This document shows, piece by piece, positions 1-7,545 of a DNA stretch of 23,170 nt; position 1 is the stretch's first letter; every line of letters starts with the position of its first letter. Source of the DNA: an uncultured Solirubrobacteraceae bacterium (GTDB lineage: Bacteria; Actinomycetota; Thermoleophilia; Solirubrobacterales; Solirubrobacteraceae); contig CATPBV010000306.1 of the NCBI GenBank assembly GCA_955652345.1, positions 1 through 23,170 on the forward strand, in the 5' to 3' direction. Made by a program: the position numbers and the translations under genes. Under the pieces are notes generated by a model that saw nothing but the letters and a program-made list of their open reading frames with translations, did not search any database and was not told the DNA's origin.

Positions 1-7
1 CAGAGAC

Positions 8-1240
8 CTAATCAGTCGAGCCGCTGTCAGACGGGGCGCTGTCGGCTGACCACACGGACGTGGCGACCAGGTCAAGGTCGGCGCCGGGCGCGGATTCGTG
101 CCAGTCGTCGGGCAGGTCCACGAGCCGGCCCGGTTCGAGCTCGAGGAAGGCGTCGACCAGCTCGGGATCGAATTGCCGCGCGCGCAGGCGCCGGATCTCG
201 GCCAGGGCGGCGTTGATCGGCCAGGCCTGCTTGTAGGGCCGGATGTGTGTCAGCGCATCGAATACGTCGGCGACCGCGACGATCCTGCCGCTGAGCGGGA
301 TCGAGTCGCCGGCAAGTGCCGCCGGGTAGCCGCTTCCGTCCCACCATTCATGGTGGGAGGAGGCAATCTCCTCGGCGAGCTGGAGGACCTCCGAAGCGCT
401 CCCGGTCAGGATCGCCGCGCCTGCCCGCGGATGCTTCTTGACGTGCTCGAACTCGGACACGGAGAGCCTCCCGGGCTTGAGTAACACCGCGTCGCCGACC
501 GCGAGCTTCCCCAGGTCGTGGAGCGGCGCCGCCTGATGGATCAGCGAAGCGTCCCTCTCCGAGAGGCCGATGGCCTGTGCCAGCAGGAAAGCTGTCCTTG
601 CTACCCGCTCGGTGTGCTCGTATGTGCCGTCGTCGCGGTACTCGGCGGCAAGCGCCAGACGGTGCAGGGTCTCGAGCCGAGCCGCCTCGACGTGCTGGTA
701 GGTGTAGACGTTCTCGATCGCCACCGCAGTCGAATCCGCCAGAGCCTGGAGTAGCGCCAGCTCGCGCTCGGTCGGCTCATGGGTGGAGGCCCAGTAGTTG
801 CCGATCGCTCCGATCGGACGGAGCTGACGGATCGGCACCATCGCCAGGCTCTTCACGAACGTCGGCCGGTAGGCATCGTGGGGGATGCGGGAGTCCTTGT
901 ATATGTCGGCGATCGCCGCCGGCTTGCGCTTCAGCATCACCCAGCCGCTGATGCTCGCCTCGAGCGGAAAGCGCTGGCCCTTCCACAGGGGTGAGATCGC
1001 GTCCTCGTCGGCGTAGAAGCAGTGCTCGCCCTCTCGCAGCACGAAGGTCGCGCCATCGGCACCGGTCAGACGGCGGGCGGCTCGGGCGACGATCCTCTGT
1101 ACATCAGCCAGCGAGCGTGCAAGCGAGAGCCGCTGCACGACCGCGACGAGCTCTCCAGCCTGATCCAACCGCGCTGGCCGGGTGAATGTCAGCAGGCCGG
1201 AATCGCCCGGCACGAACCTCTTCGAGAACCTCCAGGTCAC
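8..1240 (-). CDS. GAF domain + HD-GYP phosphodiesterase-like signalling protein
   Basis: 410-aa protein with an N-terminal GAF-like sensor domain (about residues 40-178) followed by an HD-GYP domain (about 195-370). HD-GYP proteins typically hydrolyse cyclic di-GMP or related dinucleotides using a metal centre. The metal-binding set is visible: H209, the HD pair H241-D242 in HDLGKLAVGD, H270, H296/H297, the GYP loop DGSGYP at 301-306, and D325/D328 in VADVFDAL. No membrane segment is seen, so it is probably cytosolic. The GTG start at 1240 has GAGGAGG 11 bases upstream (1252-1258). An internal GTG nine codons later is an alternative. The last 40 or so residues are acidic and unconserved-looking. 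It is separated from the upstream genes by about 200 bases with a hairpin, so it is probably transcribed independently. The ligand of the GAF domain cannot be read from sequence. Confidence 0.9.
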   Translation of the reverse strand: MTWRFSKRFVPGDSGLLTFTRPARLDQAGELVAVVQRLSLARSLADVQRIVARAARRLTGADGATFVLREGEHCFYADEDAISPLWKGQRFPLEASISGWVMLKRKPAAIADIYKDSRIPHDAYRPTFVKSLAMVPIRQLRPIGAIGNYWASTHEPTERELALLQALADSTAVAIENVYTYQHVEAARLETLHRLALAAEYRDDGTYEHTERVARTAFLLAQAIGLSERDASLIHQAAPLHDLGKLAVGDAVLLKPGRLSVSEFEHVKKHPRAGAAILTGSASEVLQLAEEIASSHHEWWDGSGYPAALAGDSIPLSGRIVAVADVFDALTHIRPYKQAWPINAALAEIRRLRARQFDPELVDAFLELEPGRLVDLPDDWHESAPGADLDLVATSVWSADSAPSDSGSTD

Positions 1241-1279
1241 CTCGGCCAGAACCTCCTCGGATCCGTCCTCCAGGCCCGC

Positions 1280-1285
1280 AGTATC
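1280..1285 (-). promoter_or_regulatory. possible -10 box (GATACT) for the GAF/HD-GYP gene
   Basis: GATACT on the minus strand, about 40 bases upstream of the GTG at 1240, would give a short leader containing the GAGGAGG ribosome site. No convincing -35 is seen, so this is weak. Confidence 0.3.
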
Positions 1286-1399
1286 AAACGCGCGCCAATG
1301 TATCGCCGCGCGACAATCCGCTCATTGGACAAATCCGGCCAGGGACCTCTGCAAAGACCACAAGAAACAGCCTCGCGGGAGCACCTGACCGGGTCCTGC

Positions 1400-1433
1400 G
1401 CAGGAGATTTGCTACGCGAGCGCCATCTCCTGC
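1400..1433 (-). terminator. hairpin downstream of the amidinotransferase gene, possible terminator
   Basis: Perfect 9-base inverted repeat: GCAGGAGAT at 1400-1408 and ATCTCCTGC at 1425-1433, with a 16-base loop. It lies 11 bases past the stop codon of the gene ending at 1445. There is no T-run, so it is not a classical intrinsic terminator; it could slow polymerase or protect the 3' end. The rest of the 1241-1444 gap holds no recognisable gene. Confidence 0.4.
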
Positions 1434-1444
1434 ACCAAGGGCAT

Positions 1445-2455
1445 TCACCAATCCGCCGGTTCGCGGATCAGCTCGATCGTCGAGCAGTGAACGCCGCCGC
1501 CGTTCTTGTGGATCTCGTCGTACTCGATCGTGACGACTTCGACGCCGGCGCGCTCGAGCGCCTGTGCGGTGCGCGGCGCGTCGGCGGACATCAGCACGTG
1601 GCCGGGTCGCAGGCACAGCGCGTTCAGCGCCCAATCCTCGCCCGGGTGGGCTTCGATCAGGTCGATGCCTTCGGCTCGCAACGTTTGCAGGAACTCGTAG
1701 GAAAGGTGCTCGACGTCCACCAGCGCCCTGTCGCGGTCGAGCATCGCGAGATGCCCGTCGAGGTGGATCGAGTAGCCCACGATCGGAACGAGCAGCAGGC
1801 GCCACCCGATCCTGGCCAGGATCTCCTCGAGCTGTGCGGCTCCGGCACGGTTGCAGCGAATCGACACGCCGTAGGCGGCGAGCCCGGGGCGGAGCTTCAC
1901 GAACGAGCCGCCCTCGACCGTCCCAGTCCCCGTGATCGTGCCCAGGATCGGCATCCCGAGCTCCGCGACCAGCCGGGTGATCGCGGGCTCCTCGCCGCGG
2001 CGCATGCGCACAGCCATGCGGGCTATCACCGCCCCTCCCGGCACGGTGAGCAGCGGGTCGCGGACGTACATCGATTTGACAAAGCCGCCACCGAGCGAGT
2101 CGGCGACGGTGACCTTCACGCCTTCGCCGCGCAGTGCAGACACCAGCGCAGCGTGCTGGGAAGCGACCCGATCGAGGTCCGGTGGCTCGCGCCCGGTCCA
2201 GTACCAGCGACCCCCGGGGTCTACCAGGGCATCGGCACGCTCGTCGTACGCGTCAGGAGAGATCTGCTCGAGCTCCGGTCCTGGTGGGCGCACCAGCACG
2301 CGCCGCAACGGTCCGACCTCATCGTGGGCCCCCCAGGGCTCACCCCAGACCGCGGCAAGCTCCTCCTCGAAGGAGGGCTCCTCCGCCGGCTCCATCATCG
2401 CCTGATGTGCTTCGCGCACAGCGACATGCTCGCTCGGCCGGCTCGCGGTGCTCAT
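1445..2455 (-). CDS. amidinotransferase / dimethylarginine dimethylaminohydrolase-fold protein
   Basis: 336-aa member of the guanidino-group modifying superfamily (arginine deiminase, DDAH, glycine amidinotransferase). These enzymes attack a guanidinium carbon with a Cys through a covalent amidino intermediate. Visible landmarks are VRDP at 131-134, EGGS at 181-184, catalytic-type His in HLDGHLAMLD (H231) and the nucleophile in GGGVHCSTIE (C324). The acidic residue that normally follows EGG (EGGD in many relatives) is Ser here, which may alter how the substrate guanidine is held. The ATG at 2455 was chosen; ATGs 19-20 codons inside are possible. It lies 45 bases downstream of the glycosidase gene on the same strand and may be the last gene of that run. 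The substrate is unknown: it could be arginine, a methylarginine or another guanidino compound. Confidence 0.8.
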   Translation of the reverse strand: MSTASRPSEHVAVREAHQAMMEPAEEPSFEEELAAVWGEPWGAHDEVGPLRRVLVRPPGPELEQISPDAYDERADALVDPGGRWYWTGREPPDLDRVASQHAALVSALRGEGVKVTVADSLGGGFVKSMYVRDPLLTVPGGAVIARMAVRMRRGEEPAITRLVAELGMPILGTITGTGTVEGGSFVKLRPGLAAYGVSIRCNRAGAAQLEEILARIGWRLLLVPIVGYSIHLDGHLAMLDRDRALVDVEHLSYEFLQTLRAEGIDLIEAHPGEDWALNALCLRPGHVLMSADAPRTAQALERAGVEVVTIEYDEIHKNGGGVHCSTIELIREPADW

Positions 2456-2500
2456 CGCGCGATCCCAGTCATGATCGTGAATGCAGACACTACCTGCGGG

Positions 2501-4006
2501 TCAGCGAACCGTCATCAGCGCGGCGCTGTAGGGGGGCATCGGCACGAGGTACCGACCGCCGGATCGTGAGACTTCGAAGCGCTCGAAGTGCCCGGCCAGC
2601 CGGCCTGTAGTCGTCGGCGAGTCGAAGCTCCTTCCGGCGAGGCTGATCCCGGCGGAGGCATCGAGGCTCGGCGCCGTCAGCCGCACGAGCGTTGCCTTCG
2701 CCGACATGCCTTTGAGCGCGACGGCGACCAATTGGTCGGCGCTTGAAGTGTTGATCAGCACGACCCGGATCGTCCCCGCGCGCGACCGCGTCGCCCAGCT
2801 CCGCAGCCAGCGTGGCTGACTCCCGGAGGCTGCCACGAGCCGCGCGCCCTCGGGAACGGCCTCGGCGAACATCAGCATCCCGTAGTACCCGGGCGCGACC
2901 GATCCGCTCCAGCGCCCACCCGACTGGGTGAAGGAGAAGAGGTTATATCCGGCGCGCGGAAACGTATGGAAGTTCACCCCGGCGACACCGGCACGAGCGA
3001 GCTCGAAGAGAACGTCGAGCGACCACAGCGCCGCCGCGAAGCTCCTGCTCACCGGGATATCGGCGCCGCACGCGACGGTGTTGACCTCGTCGAGCCGCAA
3101 CGGCAGCCCGCGCGCTTGTGCCACGGCGATCGACGGGGCGAGCCGCCGGACCAGGCCCGCGGACGCATGTCGGGACAGCAGATGCGACAGCGTCGGGAAC
3201 AGAGGCGAGCCCTTCTGAAGAAAGCACAGCTGAAGCGGATACCGGTGGACGGTGACGATGCGCACTCGTGGCTCGGCCGCGAGGAACTCGGCGAGATGGC
3301 TGATCCATCCAGAGTCATTGAGAGCGGGTCCGGCAAGCGGGACGTTGGGTAGTGCCGCGGCGATCCGCGAGAAGTCGCGAACGAAGGCACTGAAGGTGTA
3401 ACCGGGCCCGCGACCGGTCACGCGGCGGCCGGCGCGGGTGCGGTACCAGGTGAAGACGTTGTACAGGGCGGCTTCGTTGCCGAGCTCGAGCGCCTCGACG
3501 TATTGCCGCCCGATCCCGCCGAGCAGAGCCTGGGCCTCGGCGGCCGCGAGCGCCTGGCTGTCGGCCTCGAGGTTGACGCCGGCGATCACCCGCGCGTGCA
3601 GCGCTGCGACGAGGGTATGGGTGACCTGTAGCCACTGTGCGGTCAGGTTGTAGGTGACGCCTGGGGGGCGCGCGAGACCGGGGACCGGCCACCACGTCGA
3701 GTCGGTCGTGTCGCCACCGATCCGCAGCACCGGTTGCTGCCCCGGGGTCAGGTTCCGGATCAGCTGCACGAACACCGGGTTGACCGCGGACGGATCGACC
3801 CCGGCGTAGGGCTCGATCGAGTTGTACTCCAGGGAGAGCCCCAGGAACCCACGAGGAATCACGGGACCGCTTGCCGACGGGTCGACACTTACGACCGCGC
3901 CGACCTTCGCCGAGCCGCTGTCCAGCACCCCGAGCGCGACCGTCGCGGCGGCGACTGCGAGCACCACCCCGATATCGATCCTGAGGAAGCGCCTGTGAAG
4001 CCTCAC
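2501..4006 (-). CDS. secreted GH79-like glycoside hydrolase (beta-glucuronidase/heparanase-like)
   Basis: 501 aa. An N-terminal hydrophobic stretch (about residues 12-27) after basic residues looks like a signal peptide or membrane anchor, so it probably acts outside the cytoplasm. The TIM-barrel core carries the two catalytic-type glutamates expected of clan GH-A enzymes: E178 in LELGNEAALY (acid/base) and E307 in LRLDEVNTVACG (nucleophile). The C-terminal ~100 residues look like the beta-sandwich that accompanies GH79 enzymes. Known relatives remove glucuronic acid or methyl-glucuronic acid from polysaccharides and proteoglycans; the substrate here cannot be read. The GTG start overlaps the fumarylacetoacetase stop by 4 bases (GTGA at 4003-4006), implying coupled translation. 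That pairing of a secreted glycosidase with an aromatic catabolism gene is unexpected. Confidence 0.82.
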   Translation of the reverse strand: MRLHRRFLRIDIGVVLAVAAATVALGVLDSGSAKVGAVVSVDPSASGPVIPRGFLGLSLEYNSIEPYAGVDPSAVNPVFVQLIRNLTPGQQPVLRIGGDTTDSTWWPVPGLARPPGVTYNLTAQWLQVTHTLVAALHARVIAGVNLEADSQALAAAEAQALLGGIGRQYVEALELGNEAALYNVFTWYRTRAGRRVTGRGPGYTFSAFVRDFSRIAAALPNVPLAGPALNDSGWISHLAEFLAAEPRVRIVTVHRYPLQLCFLQKGSPLFPTLSHLLSRHASAGLVRRLAPSIAVAQARGLPLRLDEVNTVACGADIPVSRSFAAALWSLDVLFELARAGVAGVNFHTFPRAGYNLFSFTQSGGRWSGSVAPGYYGMLMFAEAVPEGARLVAASGSQPRWLRSWATRSRAGTIRVVLINTSSADQLVAVALKGMSAKATLVRLTAPSLDASAGISLAGRSFDSPTTTGRLAGHFERFEVSRSGGRYLVPMPPYSAALMTVR

Positions 4007-5187
4007 CCGAGGATCTGCCCGCTCACTTGTCCGAGAGCCACACGCTCGCCGCCGGCCTCAGCGCCAGTGCGACCGGAGATCGTCACGGTGTCGCCGTCTT
4101 CGAGGAAAATCCGTGCAGCGCCGTTCAGCTGCAGCGGGCGCTCGCCGTTCCAGGTCAGCTCGATCAGGCTGCCTTGTGTGCCGTTGTGTGATCCTGAGAT
4201 CGTGCCCGAGGCATACAGGTCTCCCGGCCTCACGATCGCGCCGTTCGAGGCCACGTGAGCGAGCTGCTGCGCGGGGTTCCAGTACAGCTCTCGGGCGTTC
4301 GTGCGGGCGATCGTGCGGGACGGATGGCCGGCCGGCTGGAGCGCGACCTCGAGCTCGATGTCGAATGCCCATGGCTCCGAGGTCCGCAGGTACTCGAGCG
4401 GCGAGGGGTCCTGTGCGGGTCCCGCGACCCGGTGGGCTTCGAGCGCTGCCAGCGGCACAACCCACGGGGAGATCGAGGTCGCGAACGACTTGCCGAGGAA
4501 CGGGCCAAGCGGCTGGTACTCCCAAGCCTGGATGTCACGGGCGCTCCAGTCGTTCACCAGCACGAAGCCGAAGATCCGCTCACGTGCTCGGTCGATCGGA
4601 ATCGGCTCTCCAAGCTGATTCGGCGCTCCGGCCGTCACGAACCCGAGCTCGAGCTCGATGTCGAGACGAGCGCTGGGACCCCAGGTCGGGCCGTCAGGCC
4701 CGGGGCGTTGACCGCGTGGACGCCGCACCGGCGTGCCGGACACCACCACCGTGCCCGACCGGCCGTGATAGCCGACCGGCAGATGTCGCCAGTTGGGCAG
4801 GAGCGGGTCAGCGTCCGGCCGGAACATCCGCCCCAGGTTCGTAGCGTGCTCGAGTGAGGAGTAGAAGTCGACATAGTCCCCGACGGTGAATGGCAGGCAC
4901 GGCAGTGCGTCGTCGAGGGGGAAGCTCGCCTCGGGAGGCGGGCCGTCCGCCGCAAGCGTTCGCTGCAGGGCCTCACGAAGCTCCGCCCACACGATCGCGT
5001 CAGCTGCCAGGAGCCTGTCGAGGTTCGGCGCGTCGATCAGCTCCGGCGGGATGCCGTCCAGGCGCTTGGCGAGCGGAGCCAGCTCGATCGCCTCGGTGCC
5101 CAGCGCTACGCACAGCCGCGCCTCCGCGGCCGGTGCGCGCCGGATCGAGCCATACGGCAGGTTCGCGAGCGTGAAGCCGTCAGCCAT
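4003..5187 (-). CDS. fahA: fumarylacetoacetase
   Basis: 394-aa fumarylacetoacetate hydrolase, the last enzyme of tyrosine/homogentisate degradation, splitting fumarylacetoacetate into fumarate and acetoacetate. By comparison with the mammalian enzyme, the metal ligands are D107 (DYVDFYSS), E178 and E180 (LDIELELGF) and D213 (VNDWSARDIQ). The catalytic His is H114 in LEHATNLG, and K233 in GPFLGKSF is present. Length is typical of the family. The start at 5187 was chosen because the family N-terminus (MADGFTLANLPYGS) begins there; a longer in-frame extension upstream is unlike the family. The start overlaps the stop of the upstream 267-aa gene by 8 bases, and its own stop overlaps the next GTG, so it sits in the middle of a coupled operon. 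Homogentisate dioxygenase and maleylacetoacetate isomerase are absent from the window. Confidence 0.95.
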   Translation of the reverse strand: MADGFTLANLPYGSIRRAPAAEARLCVALGTEAIELAPLAKRLDGIPPELIDAPNLDRLLAADAIVWAELREALQRTLAADGPPPEASFPLDDALPCLPFTVGDYVDFYSSLEHATNLGRMFRPDADPLLPNWRHLPVGYHGRSGTVVVSGTPVRRPRGQRPGPDGPTWGPSARLDIELELGFVTAGAPNQLGEPIPIDRARERIFGFVLVNDWSARDIQAWEYQPLGPFLGKSFATSISPWVVPLAALEAHRVAGPAQDPSPLEYLRTSEPWAFDIELEVALQPAGHPSRTIARTNARELYWNPAQQLAHVASNGAIVRPGDLYASGTISGSHNGTQGSLIELTWNGERPLQLNGAARIFLEDGDTVTISGRTGAEAGGERVALGQVSGQILG

Positions 5188-5983
5188 CGAGCAGTCCCAG
5201 CGCCTGAAGGCCTTCGAGTGGCTCGGCGATGCTGCACGTCCCAAGGCCGGTGAACCACGCCCGCGCGCCCGCTAGATCGTCGTGATCGACGGTGGGCAGC
5301 GCATCCAGATGCTCGGCGGCGAGAGCGTGCTCGAGCTCGGCCGAGGCGCTCCCGTGGGCAGCCAGCGCGGTCGCAACCCACAGGTTCATAAAGCCGTGGT
5401 GGAACGCTCCGATCTCGGAATCCCGCCGTCGCATAGGACCATGGAGGCCGGCCGTCGCCTTGAACGGGACATCGAGCCTTACGCACTCGGCGATGAACGA
5501 CGCGACCGCCTCGCAGCTGGGGAACGCCCCCGCTTCCAACCCGCCACACCGGAGCTTGGCGCCCACCTGCCGGTCTGCGTCCCGGAGGCTCGCGACCTGT
5601 CCCAGCGGAGCACCTTCGAGAAAGATCCACGCGCGTGGGGCGCGCGCGCGCCAGGCACCGATGTCCTCGGCGACGCGCGAGCCGCGAAGCTCGATCGATG
5701 TCACCTCCGCGGGTCCGTCAAGGAGCGAGCCAACGTCGTCGGGCCGCTCGCCGGGTGCGACTATCCCGATCTCGATCGCGTCGCTGTCCTCAATCGCTCG
5801 CGCCAGCTCCGGCGCACGGCCAGCCGGCACGAGAAAGCGGCCCACCAGGTCCGCGTGCTCGCCCGCGCGCCACCGCTGGTGGGCGCTCCAGGCGGGCCCG
5901 AGCGGCATGTTCCCGGGTGGGAACTGCGAGGCGTCGTCGAACATCCGCGCCAGCGCCTGGCGGGTGGTGGTTGTGTGCAGCAT
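5180..5983 (-). CDS. uncharacterised protein translationally coupled to fumarylacetoacetase
   Basis: 267 aa, no function recognised. It starts at the ATG at 5983 (MLHTTTTRQALARMF), 22 bases after the cupin stop; upstream in-frame sequence is low-complexity Arg/Pro and looks non-coding. No signal peptide or membrane segment. Alternating hydrophobic strands and glycine turns (VGAKLRCGG at about 142-150, VPFKATAGL at about 175-183, HHGFMNLW) give it the look of an alpha/beta barrel enzyme, with Lys residues in KLRCGG and FKATAGL that could be functional. The stop codon overlaps the fahA start by 8 bases, so the two proteins are probably made in similar amounts. I infer a role in or beside tyrosine/homogentisate catabolism, but nothing in the sequence identifies the reaction. 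Confidence 0.85.
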   Translation of the reverse strand: MLHTTTTRQALARMFDDASQFPPGNMPLGPAWSAHQRWRAGEHADLVGRFLVPAGRAPELARAIEDSDAIEIGIVAPGERPDDVGSLLDGPAEVTSIELRGSRVAEDIGAWRARAPRAWIFLEGAPLGQVASLRDADRQVGAKLRCGGLEAGAFPSCEAVASFIAECVRLDVPFKATAGLHGPMRRRDSEIGAFHHGFMNLWVATALAAHGSASAELEHALAAEHLDALPTVDHDDLAGARAWFTGLGTCSIAEPLEGLQALGLLDG

Positions 5984-6005
5984 GCGTGGTTCCGAGCTGT
6001 GTCGC

Positions 6006-6539
6006 CTACTCGTCCGCGGGAAGCCAACCCGCCCGGTACGCGGTCTCGCGCTCGGGCGGCAGGTCCGCATACGCCTCGCTCGGGTTGCGTGTCTCCGCCG
6101 AAACCGCGGCGCCGTGCCGCGCGGCTACCGGCGAGGCTGGATACACAACCGCATCCGCGAGCCTCGTGCCGACCGCGAGGATCGCGCAGGGGCCCTCGCC
6201 TGCGCCAACGAATACATGCTCAGTCCATGGCGGGCAATGCACGAAGTCCCACGCTGTGAGCCTCCGCTCCTGGCCCTCGATCACGAGCAGGCATTCGCCC
6301 GAGAGCACGAGGAAATCCTCCTGCTCCTCCTCGCCGTGGTAGTAGCAGGCGGGCTGCCCCGGCGAGAGGACGCCGATGTTGAACCCGAACTGCGGGAATC
6401 GGGGCTCGCCTTCGAACCGCGTGTATGCGCCGAACGGACCATCGAGCCACCGGGCGTCGCGAGCATTCAGGATGAACCAGCCTTCGCCCGCAGGCGCGTG
6501 GCCCTCTCCCGCAGGCTCGAGGGGAGCTTCAGGAATCAT
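6006..6539 (-). CDS. cupin-domain protein in the fumarylacetoacetase operon
   Basis: 177 aa with one cupin domain (about residues 45-130). The two metal-binding motifs are visible: CYYHGEEEQEDFLVLSGE, with H68 and nearby glutamates, and HCPPWTEHVF, with H101 and H108. It is too short and too unlike homogentisate 1,2-dioxygenase to be that enzyme. The ATG at 6539 overlaps the stop of the YjbR-like gene (ATGA, 4 bases), which fixes the start. The C-terminal ~45 residues (after about 130) form a tail rich in Ala, Pro and Glu. Metal-binding cupins include dioxygenases, isomerases and small-molecule sensors; the operon context suggests an aromatic or keto-acid substrate, but that is inference. Confidence 0.87.
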   Translation of the reverse strand: MIPEAPLEPAGEGHAPAGEGWFILNARDARWLDGPFGAYTRFEGEPRFPQFGFNIGVLSPGQPACYYHGEEEQEDFLVLSGECLLVIEGQERRLTAWDFVHCPPWTEHVFVGAGEGPCAILAVGTRLADAVVYPASPVAARHGAAVSAETRNPSEAYADLPPERETAYRAGWLPADE

Positions 6540-6931
6540 CGGCGGGCGTGGTTCTCCACGTACTCGTCGGCGAGGCGCTTCGGCGCCCGGCAGATCCAGG
6601 CGTCCACGATCAGCTCTTCGAGTTCTTTGAGCGAGATCCTGTCGAGGCGCACGAGTACGGCCGGATAGCCATCGAAGTGGGGAGTCGTGAAGCACACGCT
6701 CGGGTCGTCGGCGAGGATCGCCTCCTTGGCGATCAGATGCCCGACTCGCACGCCCAGGATCGGGCCATCGGGTGCCGCGTCTCCCAGCGCAGTGAGGTCC
6801 GCAGGACGCAGCGGGCGTTCCCACACGAACAGCTTGTCCCGCACCCGCCATGCGGCAAGCCCGCGGCGGGCCTCCTCGCTCGTCTCCGGCAAGGACAGCG
6901 CGATCCGGCGCACGTCATCCCAGGTCGCCAC
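6536..6931 (-). CDS. MmcQ/YjbR family protein
   Basis: 131 aa of the YjbR/MmcQ fold (CyaY-like, DNA-binding-like alpha/beta double wing). The family signature is visible: TWDDVRRIALSLPET near the N-terminus, WRVRDKLFVWERPL in the middle, then VCFTTPHFDGYPAVLVRLDRI and a C-terminal helix ending in an Arg/Lys-rich tail (APKRLADEYVE). The GTG at 6931 was chosen because family members begin with this helix and because a TAGCGT box lies 7 bases upstream. It is the first gene of the run that includes the cupin, the 267-aa protein and fumarylacetoacetase. Biochemical function of the family is not established. Confidence 0.88.
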   Translation of the reverse strand: MATWDDVRRIALSLPETSEEARRGLAAWRVRDKLFVWERPLRPADLTALGDAAPDGPILGVRVGHLIAKEAILADDPSVCFTTPHFDGYPAVLVRLDRISLKELEELIVDAWICRAPKRLADEYVENHARR

Positions 6932-6938
6932 GGCACCT

Positions 6939-6944
6939 ACGCTA
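6939..6944 (-). promoter_or_regulatory. leaderless-type -10 box (TAGCGT) for the YjbR-fahA operon
   Basis: TAGCGT on the minus strand ends 7 bases before the GTG at 6931, matching TANNNT at the distance that would start the transcript on or next to the start codon. It is the probable promoter of the whole run down to about 2501 or 1445. Confidence 0.5.
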
Positions 6945-7056
6945 CCGGGCACCGCGCGCACCCGAAGTCCGAGCTCGCATGCTCGGATCCCAGGCATGTT
7001 CCCCATCTACCTCCGGAGGGTGTATCGCGAGCATCGAGCGGCGGATAGGTTGCTGC

Positions 7057-7062
7057 AAGAAT
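7057..7062 (+). promoter_or_regulatory. possible leaderless -10 box (AAGAAT) for the YdeI/DUF1905 gene
   Basis: AAGAAT ends 7 bases before the ATG at 7070. It keeps the A and final T of TANNNT but not the first T, so it is weaker than the other boxes. Confidence 0.3.
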
Positions 7063-7069
7063 CGGCGCG

Positions 7070-7531
7070 ATGGGATCGATCGAGATCGAAACGACGCTAC
7101 TCGAGCGCGGTCCCGCCGCGGCCGTCGTGCTAGATCAAGAACAGGTCGCGGCGGTGGGCGAGGGCGCCAAGCGCTTTCCCGTCCTCGCGAGCGTCAATGG
7201 CTACACCTGGCGCACCTCGGTGATGCGCATGGGGGGCGAGTTCCTGGTTGGCCTGAACCGCGATGTTCGCGACCAGGCCGGGGTGAACGCCGGCGACCGC
7301 GTCGCCGTCAAGCTCGAGCTCGACATCGCTCCGCGGGAGGTCGAGGTTCCCGAAGCGCTCCAGGCGGCGCTGGCCGCCGACCAGGTGGCGAGGGCGGCGT
7401 TCGAGGGGATGGCCTACACCCACCGCAAGGAGTACGCGCGCTGGATAGCCGAAGCCAAGCGCGAGGAGACCCGCGAGCGACGGTTGGCGAAGGCGGTGCA
7501 GATGCTCCGCCAGGGGCAGAAGCTCAGCTGA
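7070..7531 (+). CDS. DUF1905/YdeI (OmdA-like) domain protein
   Basis: 153 aa. The N-terminal ~85 residues match the DUF1905 beta-barrel pattern (FPVLASVNGYTWRTSVMRMGG, then GVNAGDRVAVKLELD). The C-terminal part (about 95-153) matches the YdeI/OmpD-associated helix-rich segment, with AFEGMAYTHRKEYARWIAEAKREETRERR read in two stretches. Proteins of this group have been linked to antimicrobial peptide protection in some bacteria, but a molecular role is not settled. It is divergent from the YjbR operon across a 138-base gap (6932-7069) that holds both promoters. The DNA glycosylase gene follows 14 bases later on the same strand, so the two may be co-transcribed. Confidence 0.85.
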   Translation: MGSIEIETTLLERGPAAAVVLDQEQVAAVGEGAKRFPVLASVNGYTWRTSVMRMGGEFLVGLNRDVRDQAGVNAGDRVAVKLELDIAPREVEVPEALQAALAADQVARAAFEGMAYTHRKEYARWIAEAKREETRERRLAKAVQMLRQGQKLS

Positions 7532-7545
7532 CCCGCCGGTCGAGC

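Noticed and set aside
1022..2569. A 515-codon open frame on the plus strand opposite the amidinotransferase gene
   Set aside because: It is antisense to a gene with clear catalytic motifs, has Arg/His/Gln-rich composition without domains, and is the usual shadow of GC-rich codon bias.
6006..6539. Cupin as the missing homogentisate 1,2-dioxygenase
   Set aside because: At 177 aa it is less than half the length of that enzyme and shows only a generic single-cupin motif set.
6850..7545. Long in-frame upstream extension of the DNA glycosylase
   Set aside because: It overlaps the DUF1905/YdeI gene out of frame and is Arg-rich and non-domain-like; the glycosylase fold begins after GTG 7546.
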